Shown: one piece after another, positions 49,353-49,598 of the stretch
Position numbering within the stretch: position 1 is the first letter of the stretch
Layout: every line of letters starts with the position of its first letter
Source of the DNA: Palaemon carinicauda
Taxonomy: Eukaryota > Arthropoda > Malacostraca > Decapoda > Palaemonidae
Assembly: GCF_036898095.1 (NCBI RefSeq)
Contig: NC_090768.1
Span: 44,515,984-44,579,983, forward strand
Direction: 5' to 3'
DNA length: 64,000 nt
The notes under the pieces: generated by a model
What the model saw: only the letters and a program-made list of their open reading frames with translations
Database searches by the model: none
Told to the model about the DNA's origin: nothing
Translations under genes and position numbers: made by a program

Positions 49353-49598
49353 ATGTTTGTTAAATATTTTGATTTGTTAGAGGGGGTAGTTTTTTTTTCT
49401 TTCATTAGAACAGCACATTTAATTTTTATAGGTATCCCGTATTCAGAGCATTCAAGTTATGGAGAGCTGAAACGATTTGTGCAGTTCCTTCGCCCAAAGA
49501 AGATTGTACCAAAAGTGTTTCCTAGGAATGAATTTGCTTCAGAGCAGATGAGATGTACTGTTTTAAAGTGGATAGAAGAATCTACTAAAACTCACTGA
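8830..49598 (+). CDS. DCLRE1A: SNM1A/DCLRE1A-like metallo-beta-lactamase gene, 11 coding exons, metal ligands substituted
   Basis: Joined exons give 2076 nt (691 aa), with phase agreement at all ten junctions. Residues 1-355 are acidic then basic and not recognised. Residues 356-691 align with the MBL/beta-CASP nuclease domain of SNM1A, which degrades DNA 5'-3' at interstrand crosslinks in the nucleus. Retained: H381, DANH (H440), the DTTY motif (D486), VHILP (H578) and YSEHSS (H643). Substituted: motif 2 reads N379-F-H-S-E383-N384 where active enzymes have H-x-H-x-D-H, motif 4 reads T-G-N462 instead of T-G-D, and the G-T-Y-S-x-G-K-E-type loop reads GSDTLGTE. No N-terminal UBZ4 zinc finger is visible, and the protein is shorter than vertebrate SNM1A (about 1040 aa). 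Family identity is strong; loss of nuclease activity is inference. It could be a diverged paralogue beside an active copy elsewhere. Confidence 0.85.
9587..9880. other. Start of intron 1, no recognised feature
   Basis: Begins with the exon 1 donor. AT-rich with no repeat that I can match. Confidence 0.4.
9880..11380 (+). other. GC-rich, open-frame-bearing island in intron 1 (probable retroelement remnant)
   Basis: Composition shifts from AT-rich intron to markedly GC-rich over about 1.5 kb. Short frames occur on both strands. One from 10212 encodes a serine/proline-rich peptide ([10 protein letters not shown], then [14 protein letters not shown]) reminiscent of low-complexity gag or nuclear proteins. 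No conserved domain is recognised, and no frame exceeds about 140 codons. Most likely a decayed retroelement gag region, but a captured host fragment cannot be excluded. Confidence 0.35.
11380..12590. other. Intron 1, AT-rich, nothing recognised
   Basis: About 1.2 kb of AT-rich sequence without a shared repeat, coding signature or hairpin that I can identify. Confidence 0.4.
12590..12812 (+). repeat. Interspersed repeat T, copy 1
   Basis: Shares a roughly 200-bp core (CTGTTTGTGAGTCAAATTTT, CTAACCTGAATCCCATGCCT, ATATCAGGTTATTACAAAT) with copies at 40590, 57470 and 62715. Non-coding; class undetermined. Confidence 0.7.
12815..13160 (+). repeat. 5'-truncated LINE 3' end, family U, copy 1
   Basis: The left part would encode the end of a LINE ORF2, with the residues RARNRNEW followed by a stop, as in the copies at 52329 and 56893. 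It runs through a conserved 3' untranslated region into a TATG microsatellite tail at 13137-13155. Truncation at the 5' side and a simple-repeat tail are typical of non-LTR retrotransposition. Confidence 0.65.
13504..13814 (+). mobile_element. piggyBac-type MITE, copy 2
   Basis: Full-length copy with TTAA on both sides (13504-13507, 13811-13814). It ends only 43 bp before coding exon 2, so it forms much of the upstream environment of that 3' splice site. Confidence 0.85.
13858..13950 (+). CDS. DCLRE1A: SNM1A-like gene, coding exon 2
   Basis: Acceptor ACTTTCAG before 13858 and donor GTAAGA at 13951; 93 bp, phase 1 in and out. It encodes a lysine-rich stretch ([18 protein letters not shown]) that could act as a nuclear localisation signal, consistent with a nuclear protein. 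No homology recognised. Confidence 0.7.
14240..14445 (-). repeat. Interspersed repeat R, antisense copy
   Basis: Contains TTTTTCCCTATTGGAGCCC and CCAACTAGGGTTGTAGCTTG followed by ATAATAATAG, the R-family signature in antisense orientation. Confidence 0.7.
14484..14793 (+). mobile_element. piggyBac-type MITE, copy 3
   Basis: Full-length copy in intron 2. The right flank is TTAA and the left flank has decayed to ATAA. Confidence 0.85.
14958..15245 (+). repeat. Interspersed repeat R, copy with TTA tract
   Basis: Starts with a TTATTA microsatellite, then CTACAACCCTAGTTGGAAAA and the rest of the R core, and continues through the AAGAGGAAGAGAAAC segment seen in the copy at 26336. Confidence 0.75.
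15355..15482 (+). CDS. DCLRE1A: SNM1A-like gene, coding exon 3
   Basis: Acceptor TCTCTTAAG before 15355; donor GTAAAC at 15483 (weaker than the others); 128 bp, entering in phase 1 and leaving in phase 0. It encodes a serine-rich linker that includes a short direct duplication, with the peptide KPSESSYIP repeated as KPSGSSYIP (24 bp apart). The following intron holds DIRS copy B. Confidence 0.65.
15797..15970 (+). repeat. DIRS copy B left terminal inverted repeat
   Basis: Inverted relative to 22461-22620. It shares the CTTACCCGATAATCATGTAG stretch with copies A and C. Confidence 0.85.
16180..18972 (+). CDS. DIRS copy B gag-like protein
   Basis: 930 residues from ATG 16180. The N-terminus carries cysteines at 13, 16, 31, 34, 39, 45 and 48 (CRTC … CSDC … CEEC), which looks like a zinc-binding module. 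Around residue 108 is a short helical stretch suited to a coiled coil ([16 protein letters not shown]). Residues about 330-560 are proline/glutamine-rich and contain degenerate QEPQL-type repeats. The C-terminal third is the part best shared with copy C ([18 protein letters not shown]), ending in a basic arginine/lysine tail. Gag of these elements is thought to package the RNA. The frame overlaps the RT frame for about 390 nt. It has no stops and so looks functional. Confidence 0.85.
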   Translation: MSDHSQAPPQRRCRTCIRRLPKASVDPHTVCSDCRGKSCQLEDRCEECAGLSELDFIRFLKYTTKLERERVRRSSARSLLYSSPHDPHPFPPPVVATPEPTISAQPDMSDVLRAIQALGDKVESVVSDHKFLLADVKELKVKSAVGSGSASAVPSASVSVSVAREDTSVRASRPPSPGPLASSQAQGRSNVEGQKGSAGLDRRTVVSSVVAGVSYRDRHFHSQTIEPLISSSAEEFSGRKRWTQVSRPLKRKVQTARVQQPGCSHWASSDSPQSSGDCTPPKRGKVLPQQTSTSVKAMPQQTSTSVDPKMALLQTMQSQLAVLMREFQAEKVKTPPPASAPPPQRSTICQTHEVEVPQATSMRELPRWELPDTSAVQQPPLSLRQEPLTTQQPPQQWGQEPYALQPSLPLRQEYLALHPSSRQQPLEVRQPLPSLRQPPQLSQQPPPPSSRREPQLSRQAPQEPQLVRQEPLSAQLPQPLKQAQLLRQEPHAMSQPPQRMHLPLSPQLEPLSIQLESQSLQHEPHALLQSPLTTLAPQTSAEPPSSQPQDFVITSPHPLQQRLEDESASAHAPALQDSAIQQTALTLPLASQLSGDEVSEDEAAHLDDPSSDVEEPKSLPPSIDFRKVLALFRELYPDHFVSATPRSPPSEFSLGMQPVKSAYTKLVFARSSKRALRMLGDWLQSKQQLGKTSFMFPPPKLTSKAGVWYATGEEPGLGVPASAQADFSSLVDSPRRSAMRRSKVCWTFSDLDHLLKGVFRAFEIFNFLDWCLGALSKKTAPSDKDSAMLIMSCMDKAIRDGSGELASMFVSGVLKKREQLCSFLSTGITSCQRSQLLFAPLSKFLFPEDLIKELSAALIQKDTHDLVASSARKAKIAPSVPRTYRTPVADTPATRFIPPFRGRAPSRGGTRPDGHRGRSKKGIKSSKGKH
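18578..21031 (+). CDS. DIRS copy B reverse transcriptase and RNase H
   Basis: Open frame of 817 codons from an ATG inside gag; the true start may lie nearer 18880 or depend on frameshifting out of gag. RT motif A is LDLKDAY (D276), the active-site YLDD is at residues 340-343, and the RNase H start ([11 protein letters not shown]) is near residue 505, with [11 protein letters not shown] further on. Together with the recombinase it copies element RNA into DNA. It is in the +1 frame relative to gag and overlaps the recombinase frame by about 300 nt. Copy C carries an equivalent open frame. Confidence 0.9.
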   Translation: MVPANLPLCLYQESSRKGNSFAPSFPLVSPLAKGHSYFLLLFLSSCFLRILSRNCLRLSFRRTRMILWPLQHGRLRLLLQFLELTALQWLILLLLDLFRPFVAEPPAEEVPAQTVTGAGPRKVSSLRKANTDSPPLQTAVGARLKTFWQAWERRGADAQSVKWLREGYKIPFCRNPPLTTSPINLSPNYKEKDKRLALHQEVSLLLQKEAVVIVRDHQSPGFYNRLFLVAKKTGGWRPVLDVSALNAYVTKQTFTMETTKSVLAAVRQEDWMVSLDLKDAYFHVPIHPDSQPFLRFVFGKVVYQFQALCFGLSTAPMVFTRLMRNLAKFLHLADIRASLYLDDWLLRAPTSRRCLESLNWTLDLTKELGLLVNLEKSQLIPSQSIVYLGMEIRSQAFRAFPSAPRINQALECILSMLKRNRCSVRQWMSLTGTLSSLALFTELGRLHLRPLQFHLAAHWDKNMTLEAVSIPVTKEMKTTLMWWKSNILLKEGLSLAVQTPNLHLYSDASDSGWGATLDGQECSGTWNKEQETLHINCKELLAVHLALMNFKSLLLNKVVEVNSDNTTALAYISKQGGTHSKKLYEIARDLLIWSRSLNLKLVTRFIQGNMNVSADRLSRKGQVIPTEWTLHKDVCNRLWTLWGQPTIDLFATSMTKRLPLYCSPIPDPAAVHVDAFLLDWSHLDLYAFPPFKIINRVIQKFVSHEGTRLTLVAPLWPAREWFTEVLQWLVDVPRTLPLRVDLLRQPHVKKVHPSLHALRLTAFRLSKDSLELEAFRRRQPERLPEQGGFPLVESINPSGKSSEAGAEPMQFPLPIPL
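20700..21930 (+). CDS. DIRS copy B tyrosine recombinase
   Basis: The frame is open from 19027, but its first part is only a shadow of RT. Recombinase-like sequence begins about 20700-20740 ([10 protein letters not shown]). It carries a helical N-terminal DNA-binding part ([20 protein letters not shown]) and a catalytic part with box I arginine in TAKRVSE (codon at 21343), H-x-x-R in THEVRAV (21718 and 21727) and the nucleophilic tyrosine in FYLKD (codon at 21826). This set defines the YR superfamily, and the enzyme integrates the circular DNA copy. The frame matches gag and is shifted relative to RT. How it is expressed (internal start, splicing or frameshift) is not visible. Confidence 0.85.
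22330..22417 (+). repeat. DIRS copy B internal complementary region
   Basis: The reverse complements of the left and right element ends meet here (TTAATATTGAAAAATGTTAT), as expected for the DIRS end-restoration template. Confidence 0.8.
22461..22660 (+). repeat. DIRS copy B right terminal inverted repeat
   Basis: Inverted match to 15797-15970 plus a right-end extension ending ATGAAAATAACATTT. Confidence 0.85.
22800..23050 (+). pseudogene. LINE reverse transcriptase C-terminal fragment
   Basis: In one frame this encodes [19 protein letters not shown] followed by residues typical of the end of LINE ORF2 (EEDAFD, stop, [11 protein letters not shown]). A TGA replaces the usual codon in the middle. 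It is 5'-truncated and decayed. It is different in sequence from LINE family U. Confidence 0.55.
23160..23720. repeat. Inverted pair of interspersed repeat R
   Basis: An antisense R copy (about 23210-23445, ending in GTAGCTTG and a TAATAA run) abuts a sense R copy (about 23446-23720, GGGCTCCAAGAGGGAAAAAT onward). The two could pair as a stem in the intron 3 transcript. Confidence 0.6.
23920..24225 (+). repeat. Short interspersed element W, copy 1
   Basis: Shares GATTTTGACGAAGGAAAAAT, the CTATTTCTGGGGAGAGACCT segment, and the GCATGGAATGC and CTATTCACAGG blocks with the inverted copy at 40789-41178. Non-coding. Confidence 0.65.
24376..24745 (+). repeat. Interspersed repeat V with AGGTCA half-sites, copy 1
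   Basis: Shares blocks (GTTTGTGAACAGTTTCATGG and TGAAACC, AAGGTCAAGGTCAAAG, GTGGAGATCTTATCTATACT) with copies at 46725 and 58755. It contains tandem AGGTCA motifs near 24664. Confidence 0.6.
24815..25045 (-). repeat. LINE 3' end, family U, copy 2
   Basis: Antisense orientation. It starts at an ATCC microsatellite tail, then TACCAAGGCACTTCCCCCAA and the family-wide untranslated region. It lacks the ORF end seen in copies 3 and 4. Confidence 0.65.
25098..25665 (+). pseudogene. Decayed LINE reverse transcriptase remnant
   Basis: Encodes a fragment resembling the LINE motif FCYLGD (here KHFCYLEE), followed after a decayed interval by a segment resembling the C-terminal R-P-x(n)-K-W-I-D-N-V motif (near 25540-25590). 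Several stops separate the parts. The family cannot be named. Confidence 0.4.
25998..26085 (+). CDS. DCLRE1A: SNM1A-like gene, coding exon 4
   Basis: Acceptor AACTTCTCAG before 25998; donor GTAAGA at 26086; 88 bp, entering in phase 0 and leaving in phase 1. Encodes [19 protein letters not shown] and onward, with no recognised motif. It lies between two inversely oriented DIRS elements (copies B and C). Its inclusion is supported by joining exons 3 and 5 in frame. Confidence 0.65.
26336..26700 (+). repeat. Interspersed repeat R, long copy
   Basis: TTATTA/CTACTA microsatellite followed by the R core and a longer body through AGAATAGTATGCCCAAGTGT to about 26700. This is the most complete R copy visible. 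A short partial R copy follows at about 26720-26800. Confidence 0.75.
26805..26934 (+). repeat. Interspersed repeat R, left half interrupted by Gypsy element
   Basis: A long TTA tract (26800-26855) and the R core up to AATAGCCCAATGAGGA, where the Gypsy left LTR begins. The remaining half resumes at 39245, showing that the Gypsy element inserted into it. Confidence 0.85.
26935..27044 (-). repeat. Gypsy 3' LTR
   Basis: 110 bp, one mismatch to the other LTR (position 27 bp into the TTGATT/GGCTTGG stretch). Very short for this superfamily. Confidence 0.92.
27279..27474 (-). repeat. DIRS copy C right terminal inverted repeat
   Basis: Inverted match to 33961-34136, with the family-wide right-end extension (GTTATTTTTATTAATAAAAT) at its outer side. 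Confidence 0.85.
27517..27608 (-). repeat. DIRS copy C internal complementary region
   Basis: Joined complements of both ends (AAAAATAACATTTTTCAATA), in the same position relative to the recombinase gene as in copies A and B. Confidence 0.8.
28005..29240 (-). CDS. DIRS copy C tyrosine recombinase
   Basis: The minus-strand frame is open from 30875, but its first part only shadows the RT gene. The recombinase itself starts about 29240 ([10 protein letters not shown]) and ends at the stop at 28005. It carries TAKRVSE (box I arginine), THEVRAV (H-x-x-R) and FYLKD (tyrosine), with the same core helix as copy B ([14 protein letters not shown]). The catalytic residues are all present. Expression route is not visible, because the frame is shifted relative to RT. 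Confidence 0.85.
   Translation of the reverse strand, partial: DTADAGCSPLACKRMVHRGTSMASRLPQDSTSKSGPSTSTTRRQVAPKPPRSSTDCLQTVERFARARGFSKEAASAIARARRISTRRVYQSKWEVFRSWCRANSISSTNTSVIQIADFLIHLRNERSLSTSTIKGYRSMLASVLRHRGLDLSSNKDLQDILKSFETSKERRLSTPGWNLDVVLRFLMTSRFEPLQSASFKDLTLKTAFLVCLATAKRVSEVHAFSKNIGFTTESATCSFQLGFLAKNELPSRPWPRSFEIPSLSNMVGNELERVLCPVRALKYYLKRSKPIRGQSEALWCAIKKPSRPMSKNGLSYYIRLLIREAHSHLKEEDLALLKVRTHEVRAVATSLAFNKNRSLQSIMDATYWRSKSVFASFYLKDVQSLYENCYTLGPFVAASAVVGEGSATTFP
28904..31057 (-). CDS. DIRS copy C reverse transcriptase and RNase H
   Basis: Open minus-strand frame of about 717 codons, overlapping the end of gag by about 90 nt and the recombinase frame by about 340 nt. It carries RT motif A ([11 protein letters not shown]), the YLDD active site followed by WLL, and RNase H motifs [11 protein letters not shown] and [11 protein letters not shown]. 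No stop or frameshift. No convincing ATG start; read-through or frameshifting from gag, or a non-ATG start, is likely. Confidence 0.88.
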   Translation of the reverse strand: MVEPPAEEAPVQTLTGASLRKDPGHPRENTDSQILQTTVGARLKIFWQAWEKRGADAQSVSWLRYGYRIPFCLKPPLTTSPINLSPNYKEEDKRLALQQEVSLLVQKKAVVIVRDHQSPGFYNRLFLVAKKTGGWRPVLDVSSLNEYVTTKQTFTMETTKSVLAAVRQEDWMVSLDLKDAYFHVPIHPDSQPFLRFVFGKVVYQFQALCFGLSTAPMVFTHLMRNVAKFLHLSNIRASLYLDDWLLRASTSRRCLENLSWTLDLIRDLGLLVNLEKSQLIPSQSIVYLGMEIQSRDFRAFPSAPRINQALQCIMSMLKRSNCSVRQWMSLTGTLSSLALFVELGRLHLRPLQFHLAAHWDKGSTLEAVSIPINQEMKTTLRWWKHNLLLKEGLSLAIQTPHLLLFSDASDSGWGATLDGRECSGVWNKEQGLLHINCKELLAVHLALLNFKSLLLGKVVEVNSDNTTALAYISKQGGTHSRSLYEIARDLLIWSRGLNLTLVTRFIQGDMNVSADRLSRRNQVIPTEWTLHKSVCNRLWTLWGQPTIDLFATSITKRLPLYCSPVPDPAAVHVDAFLLNWSHLDLYAFPTFKIINKVLQKFVSHEGTRLTLVAPLWPAREWYTEVRQWLVDFPRTLPLRVDLLRQPHVDRLHPNLHALRLTAFRLSKDSLELEAFRRRQPVRLPELEEFPLVESTSLSGRSSEAGVEPIQYPLPIPL
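30966..33752 (-). CDS. DIRS copy C gag-like protein
   Basis: 928 residues from the ATG at 33752 ([10 protein letters not shown]), matching the start of copy B gag. The N-terminal cysteine module is kept (CRSC … CSDC … CEEC). The middle contains a proline-rich 18-residue repeat present three times ([18 protein letters not shown] type, DNA unit 54 bp, about 32555-32725) that copy B lacks. The C-terminal third ([18 protein letters not shown]) and the basic tail are conserved. The frame is open upstream of the ATG for 11 codons, but the ATG matches copy B. Confidence 0.85.
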   Translation of the reverse strand: MSDISQAPSHRRCRSCNRRIPKVSVDPHTACSDCRDRPCQLENRCEECAGLSELDFVRLLKYSSKLERIRARRSSSHSSLFSSSHDPQPDPTPVVATPDPTVCPPPDMSVVLRAIQALGDKVESVVSDHKSLMAEVKELKAKSAVGEVSASAVTSASVGAVPCTSVSASVVRGDFSVRASRSPSPGPLASSQAQGRSNVEGHKGSAGLVRRTELSSVVAGVSSTDRHSHLQTIEPVFRSSADLLSGKKRWSQVSRPLKRRVQPSSAQPGCSRWLSSDSPQSSSDCTPPKRSKVQQSCTGGATTVMALPQFATVSADPKWSMLQSMQAQLSDLMRECRAESVAPPAPVVHQPPAPVQPVLHPPAPVVHLPPAPVQPVRHPPVPVVHQPPAPVQPVLHPPALAAPSRSSICQAYDVEPLSVFTVPSVVQHQPSLRQPSVWDQEDYSTLPPPPLAAPPAVQLSVEVQQPLPPVSQSPQLLHRALPVHPDPAPQTSLLAGTLPCSAQPRSLHAPLIPQEQERSTPPPSSVQLVHSLGATLARSQPPSPLHLPSAPTVVQPMQSEPQVFPQVEETSAVVPTHSDSAVQHSGPFASLPSADEVSDDEEAHLDPSSDVEESKPSPLSVDFRKVLALLRELYPDHFVSAVPRSPPSEFSLGVQQAKSCYTKLVLARSSKRALRILGDWLQSKQHLGKTSFMFPPTKLASKGCVWYATGEAPGLGVPASAQADFSSLVDSPRRTAMRRSKVCWTFSDLDHLLKGLFRAFEMFNFLDWCLGALSKKTSPADKDSAMLIMSCMDKAIRDGSGELASLFVSGVLKKREQLCSFLSASITPCQRSQLLFAPLSKFLFPEELVKDLSAALIQKDTHDLVASSARKSKVTTSVPKTYRSPVADTPASRFIPPFRGRAPSRGSSRPDSHRGKSKKGPRTSKGKH
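32555..32725 (-). repeat. 54-bp minisatellite in DIRS copy C gag
   Basis: Three copies of a 54-bp unit, in frame (18 residues each), in the proline-rich gag middle, at the same relative place where copy A carries its 21-bp array. Confidence 0.8.
33961..34136 (-). repeat. DIRS copy C left terminal inverted repeat
   Basis: Inverted relative to 27279-27474; outer end reads AATATTGAAAA on the plus strand. Confidence 0.85.
34137..34460 (-). other. Gypsy 3' untranslated region, interrupted, with a 40-bp T tract
   Basis: Lies between the pol stop and the DIRS copy C insertion and contains a homopolymer T run at about 34159-34200. No coding content. Confidence 0.6.
34461..38612 (-). CDS. Ty3/Gypsy fused gag-pol polyprotein
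   Basis: One frame of 1383 residues from ATG 38612, with no frameshift or stop. In order: gag with two zinc knuckles around residues 214-246, the second a perfect C-x2-C-x4-H-x4-C ([14 protein letters not shown]); an aspartic protease with DTGSSG near 346; RT with the IADDV active site near 641; RNase H starting at EVDASRKG near 789; and integrase with the HHCC zinc motif ending CDICQKYQ near 1043 and the D-D-E triad (SDIFQ, SDNGPQ, LAERAV at about 1074, 1127 and 1162). The end has the [11 protein letters not shown] signature common at Ty3/Gypsy pol C-termini. Fusion of gag to pol without a frameshift occurs in some lineages. It appears coding-competent. No env. Confidence 0.92.
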   Translation of the reverse strand: MAQPKCPSMDWAHQPLAESFRAFKARMNLYLKDQEVTDPGKQATKIKIALGDEGMRRILASGLTEQEQRVPQNIWRLIESEVDATVKINFRVHRLEFANTKQKPAETISQFLARLREKATKCEFEDRELNERLIEMTILRTQFEEFRKELLTKPKGYAVSNVLERGREYEAIAASTASLRSIQMSSENTSTSHTNMDAIRRESNEPRKKLQTTDNPCWNCGLSHPIRFCPAYNDRCSGCGIKGHWKKMCRKTDGGRTMPGDKMQQTQRQSKTRGRFYRRPNRAPNHRQHEVMVNENPNLDEETDYMPNFDMITISDIGVAPKREVFSKLMVKHENPPAYGPLKLKIDTGSSGNTLPLRTYKQMFGDAPTSLVLSPEPSVRLTSYSGDNIPCLGSLMLSVRKLSNPAFSQEKFFVVDVSGPAILGLPSCQKLGIVDINVNDVTGIPEQPSQQGPIRSVEQLKAQFPAQFDCIGKLKEPAMLHLKDDAIPFCDPPRKVSIHLKPRIKSELDTMEKEGVIRCVTAHTDWCSSLVYVTKPDGSLRICLDPKRLNQNLKRCPHKIPTLEEINPVFSKAKVFSKLDAKAGYWSIPLHEDSQLLTTFRTPHGQYCWTRLPFGLNVSQDIFQARMDSIIENLPGVVGIADDVAICGKDQSEHDKNLMGFMQRAAQHGLSLNSKKCSISKPEIEFFGTRYTSKGMMPDPLKVHDLHSMPSPSNKEELQRFLGVMTYLSPYVPHYSAQSQRLRDLVKEDVPFQWEEDHESTYQHLKRQIAPSSTLSYYDPTRPVTLEVDASRKGLGAALIQDGKVIAFASKALTPTQANYSNIEREALGLVHGVQRFHTYLYGRDFEAVTDHKPLVNIWEKPLISAPPRLQRLFLKLQGYDMRVKYKEGRTLVLSDALSRLPNPQNEKEIPLDTRVDGLELDDIDVISVTLIKFGPQILEEVRHRSDTDPVLRTLKHTIIEGWPTSVKGCHPDIRQFFSYRECLAVEDGVIFKGRQVIIPKEVRGRILDQLHRSHQGITKTQALARECVFWPNIAKDIEDKVRACDICQKYQPQQSPSETTHHDIPPMPWFKVASDIFQIGHKTYLITTDYFTKFPIVTELKNLSSESVANHLKFLCSLFGCPKTLVSDNGPQYTGAAMRDFTKAWGIEHITSSPHYPQSNGLAERAVGTCKAIIKKCLETGGDMHTALLHLRATPIDNKTTSPAELMFGRKVTTDLPGRNEPHLAHITTRNHLQDHLRPNRTQRHFTDLQPEQPVRIFDKACHTWVPGRVVRKSEEPQSYIVEAQNGACLRRNRSHIRPTPLATNTEPPNTRQQAPTSSAQPPPRPADISLPPPSETEITHQRPATSDNTTDPTAVYTKSGRLVKTPSRYIESNAVTYRKFP
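38613..39134 (-). other. Gypsy 5' leader and primer binding site
   Basis: Between the gag start and the 5' LTR. The base next to the LTR begins the minus-strand run TGGTGGCAGCGTGG, the expected place for tRNA priming; the tRNA species was not determined. Confidence 0.65.
39135..39244 (-). repeat. Gypsy 5' LTR
   Basis: 110 bp, TG…CA. On the minus strand it contains TATAAATAAAGGG, so a TATA-like motif (39211-39218 on the plus strand) overlaps an AATAAA polyadenylation signal. Confidence 0.92.
39245..39440 (+). repeat. Interspersed repeat R, right half after the Gypsy insertion
   Basis: Resumes with GAGGAAAGGCAATAAGGAAA, continuing the R copy that ends at 26934; GAGGA is the 5-bp target duplication. 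Confidence 0.8.
39763..39839. repeat. CT/GA microsatellite in intron 4
   Basis: A pure CT run of about 38 units ending 64 bp before exon 5. Its pyrimidine run is close enough to the exon 5 acceptor to add to the polypyrimidine environment. Confidence 0.95.
39904..40044 (+). CDS. DCLRE1A: SNM1A-like gene, coding exon 5 (MBL motif 2)
   Basis: Acceptor TTTCCTCCTAG and donor GTAAGT; 141 bp, phase 1 in and out. It encodes the start of the MBL domain: GTRFLVDNF, then [13 protein letters not shown], then ILYCSNIC. The middle piece is motif 2; active SNM1 proteins have H at the first N, D at the E and H at the second N. The surrounding residues (FLT-x-FHS, GL, YCS) are the family scaffold, so alignment is not in doubt. 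Confidence 0.9.
40116..40614. repeat. 95-bp direct duplication bounded by TTAA, flanking MITE copy 4
   Basis: The segment 40116-40210 (TTAAGTTCACTACCACTGAA onward) recurs at 40516-40610 with one or two mismatches. Four TTAA tetranucleotides at 40116, 40211, 40516 and 40611 mark each boundary, and the MITE occupies the space between the second and third. Confidence 0.85.
40211..40519 (-). mobile_element. piggyBac-type MITE, copy 4
   Basis: Full-length, inverted orientation, TTAA on both sides. Contains the perfect palindrome GGACGTACCGGTACGTCC. Confidence 0.88.
40590..40788 (+). repeat. Interspersed repeat T, copy 2 (left part)
   Basis: T-family core; interrupted by element W at 40789 and resumed at about 41179 to 41290. 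Confidence 0.7.
40789..41178 (-). repeat. Short interspersed element W, copy 2
   Basis: Inverted match to 23920-24225. Flanked by a perfect 17-bp duplication TTGTTCTTATTGTATTA (40772-40788 and 41179-41195), which indicates target-primed retroposition into repeat T. Confidence 0.75.
41378..41563. repeat. Foldback element X, copy 1
   Basis: About 185 bp whose halves are inverted copies: GCGGTGCCCTTTTAG … GGAAAAGTTTCC pairs with GGAAACTTTTCC … CTAAAAGGGCACC across a short centre with two CCAAT-type motifs. No coding content. Confidence 0.8.
41816..42006. repeat. Foldback element X, copy 2
   Basis: Same hairpin as copy 1 with nearly perfect arms; ends match TAGTCAATTTCTTTTAGCGA and its complement near 42000. 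Confidence 0.85.
42662..42862. repeat. Foldback element X, copy 3
   Basis: Third copy in the same intron, arms starting AGTCCATTTCTTTTAGCGAT and ending at AAATGGACTATAG. Confidence 0.85.
42940..43239 (+). repeat. AT-rich minisatellite running into the exon 6 splice acceptor
   Basis: About eight degenerate units of 32-38 bp with the consensus AGCTAGTTTATATTTTAATT followed by TTGTTTCTTTGAA or similar. The last two units read TTTGTTTCAG; the final one, ending at 43239, is the acceptor used for exon 6 and the previous one (ending 43207) is a decoy. Confidence 0.75.
43240..43351 (+). CDS. DCLRE1A: SNM1A-like gene, coding exon 6
   Basis: Acceptor TTGTTTCAG, donor GTAAGT; 112 bp, entering in phase 1 and leaving in phase 2. 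Encodes [18 protein letters not shown] onward to DAN plus the first two bases (CA) of the motif 3 histidine codon, completed by T from exon 7. Matches SNM1A between motifs 2 and 3. Confidence 0.88.
43851..44204. mobile_element. Possible TIR element (MITE) in intron 6
   Basis: Left end GCCCCGTACACACTATG is an imperfect inverted match of the right end CATAGTGTGCACGCGGCC. The interior is non-coding and GC-richer than the flanks. Only one copy in the window; superfamily not assigned. Confidence 0.4.
44615..44758 (+). CDS. DCLRE1A: SNM1A-like gene, coding exon 7 (motifs 3 and 4)
   Basis: Acceptor TTTCCATTGCAG and donor GTACGT; 144 bp, entering and leaving in phase 2. The first base completes histidine 440, giving D-A-N-H-W-P-G-A where SNM1 proteins have D-A-N-H-C-P-G-A. 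It continues [10 protein letters not shown] and YTGNFRADP; the N replaces the bridging aspartate of motif 4. Ends in VYLDTT with the aspartate of beta-CASP motif A kept. Confidence 0.9.
45105..45650 (+). repeat. 33-bp minisatellite in intron 7
   Basis: About sixteen copies of a 33-bp unit (GACATAGAAGACAAGGGTTT then TTACATGACAAAA). Open in several frames because 33 is divisible by three; translated it would read [11 protein letters not shown]. Intronic, so not considered coding. Confidence 0.9.
45883..46007 (+). CDS. DCLRE1A: SNM1A-like gene, coding exon 8
   Basis: Acceptor CCTACCATAG, donor GTGAGT; 125 bp. Encodes [19 protein letters not shown] onward to [10 protein letters not shown]. It matches the beta-CASP part of SNM1A, but the G-T-Y-S-x-G-K-E-type loop is changed to GSDTLGTE across the exon 8/9 junction. 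Confidence 0.88.
46358..46533 (+). CDS. DCLRE1A: SNM1A-like gene, coding exon 9
   Basis: Acceptor TTTCCTTCCAG, donor GTAGGT; 176 bp, phase 1 to 0. Encodes [19 protein letters not shown], then ILHCIGDDK, then VHILPER; the histidine in VHILP corresponds to a conserved beta-CASP histidine position. Confidence 0.88.
46725..47110 (-). repeat. Interspersed repeat V with AGGTCA half-sites, copy 2
   Basis: Inverted relative to the copies at 24376 and 58755. It contains TGACCTT motifs at about 46790-46805 and 46926-46955, i.e. several AAGGTCA sites on the minus strand. The CACAAACAAAC block near 47042 is common to the family. Confidence 0.6.
47445..47764 (-). mobile_element. piggyBac-type MITE, copy 5
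   Basis: Full-length, TTAA on both sides, in intron 9; includes an expanded T tract at about 47568-47590. Confidence 0.87.
47995..48305 (+). mobile_element. piggyBac-type MITE, copy 6
   Basis: Full-length, TTAA on both sides, in intron 9, opposite in orientation to copy 5 and only 230 bp away, so the two can pair as a long hairpin in the pre-mRNA. Confidence 0.87.
48656..48800 (+). CDS. DCLRE1A: SNM1A-like gene, coding exon 10
   Basis: Acceptor CATATTTTCCAG, donor GTAAGG; 145 bp, phase 0 to 1. Encodes [18 protein letters not shown], then LSGWEHFE and GNVYIYG. The spaced S-G-W and x-I-Y-G positions match the SNM1A segment before the SEHSS motif. Confidence 0.88.
49288..49351. repeat. CT/GA microsatellite in intron 10
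   Basis: About 32 CT units ending 80 bp before exon 11, similar in placement to the CT run before exon 5. Confidence 0.95.
49432..49598 (+). CDS. DCLRE1A: SNM1A-like gene, terminal coding exon 11
   Basis: Acceptor TTTTTATAG, stop TGA at 49596-49598. Encodes [19 protein letters not shown] and RPKKIVPKV, the most recognisable SNM1A C-terminal signature, including the final metal-site histidine (H643). Followed by a short divergent tail. Confidence 0.92.
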
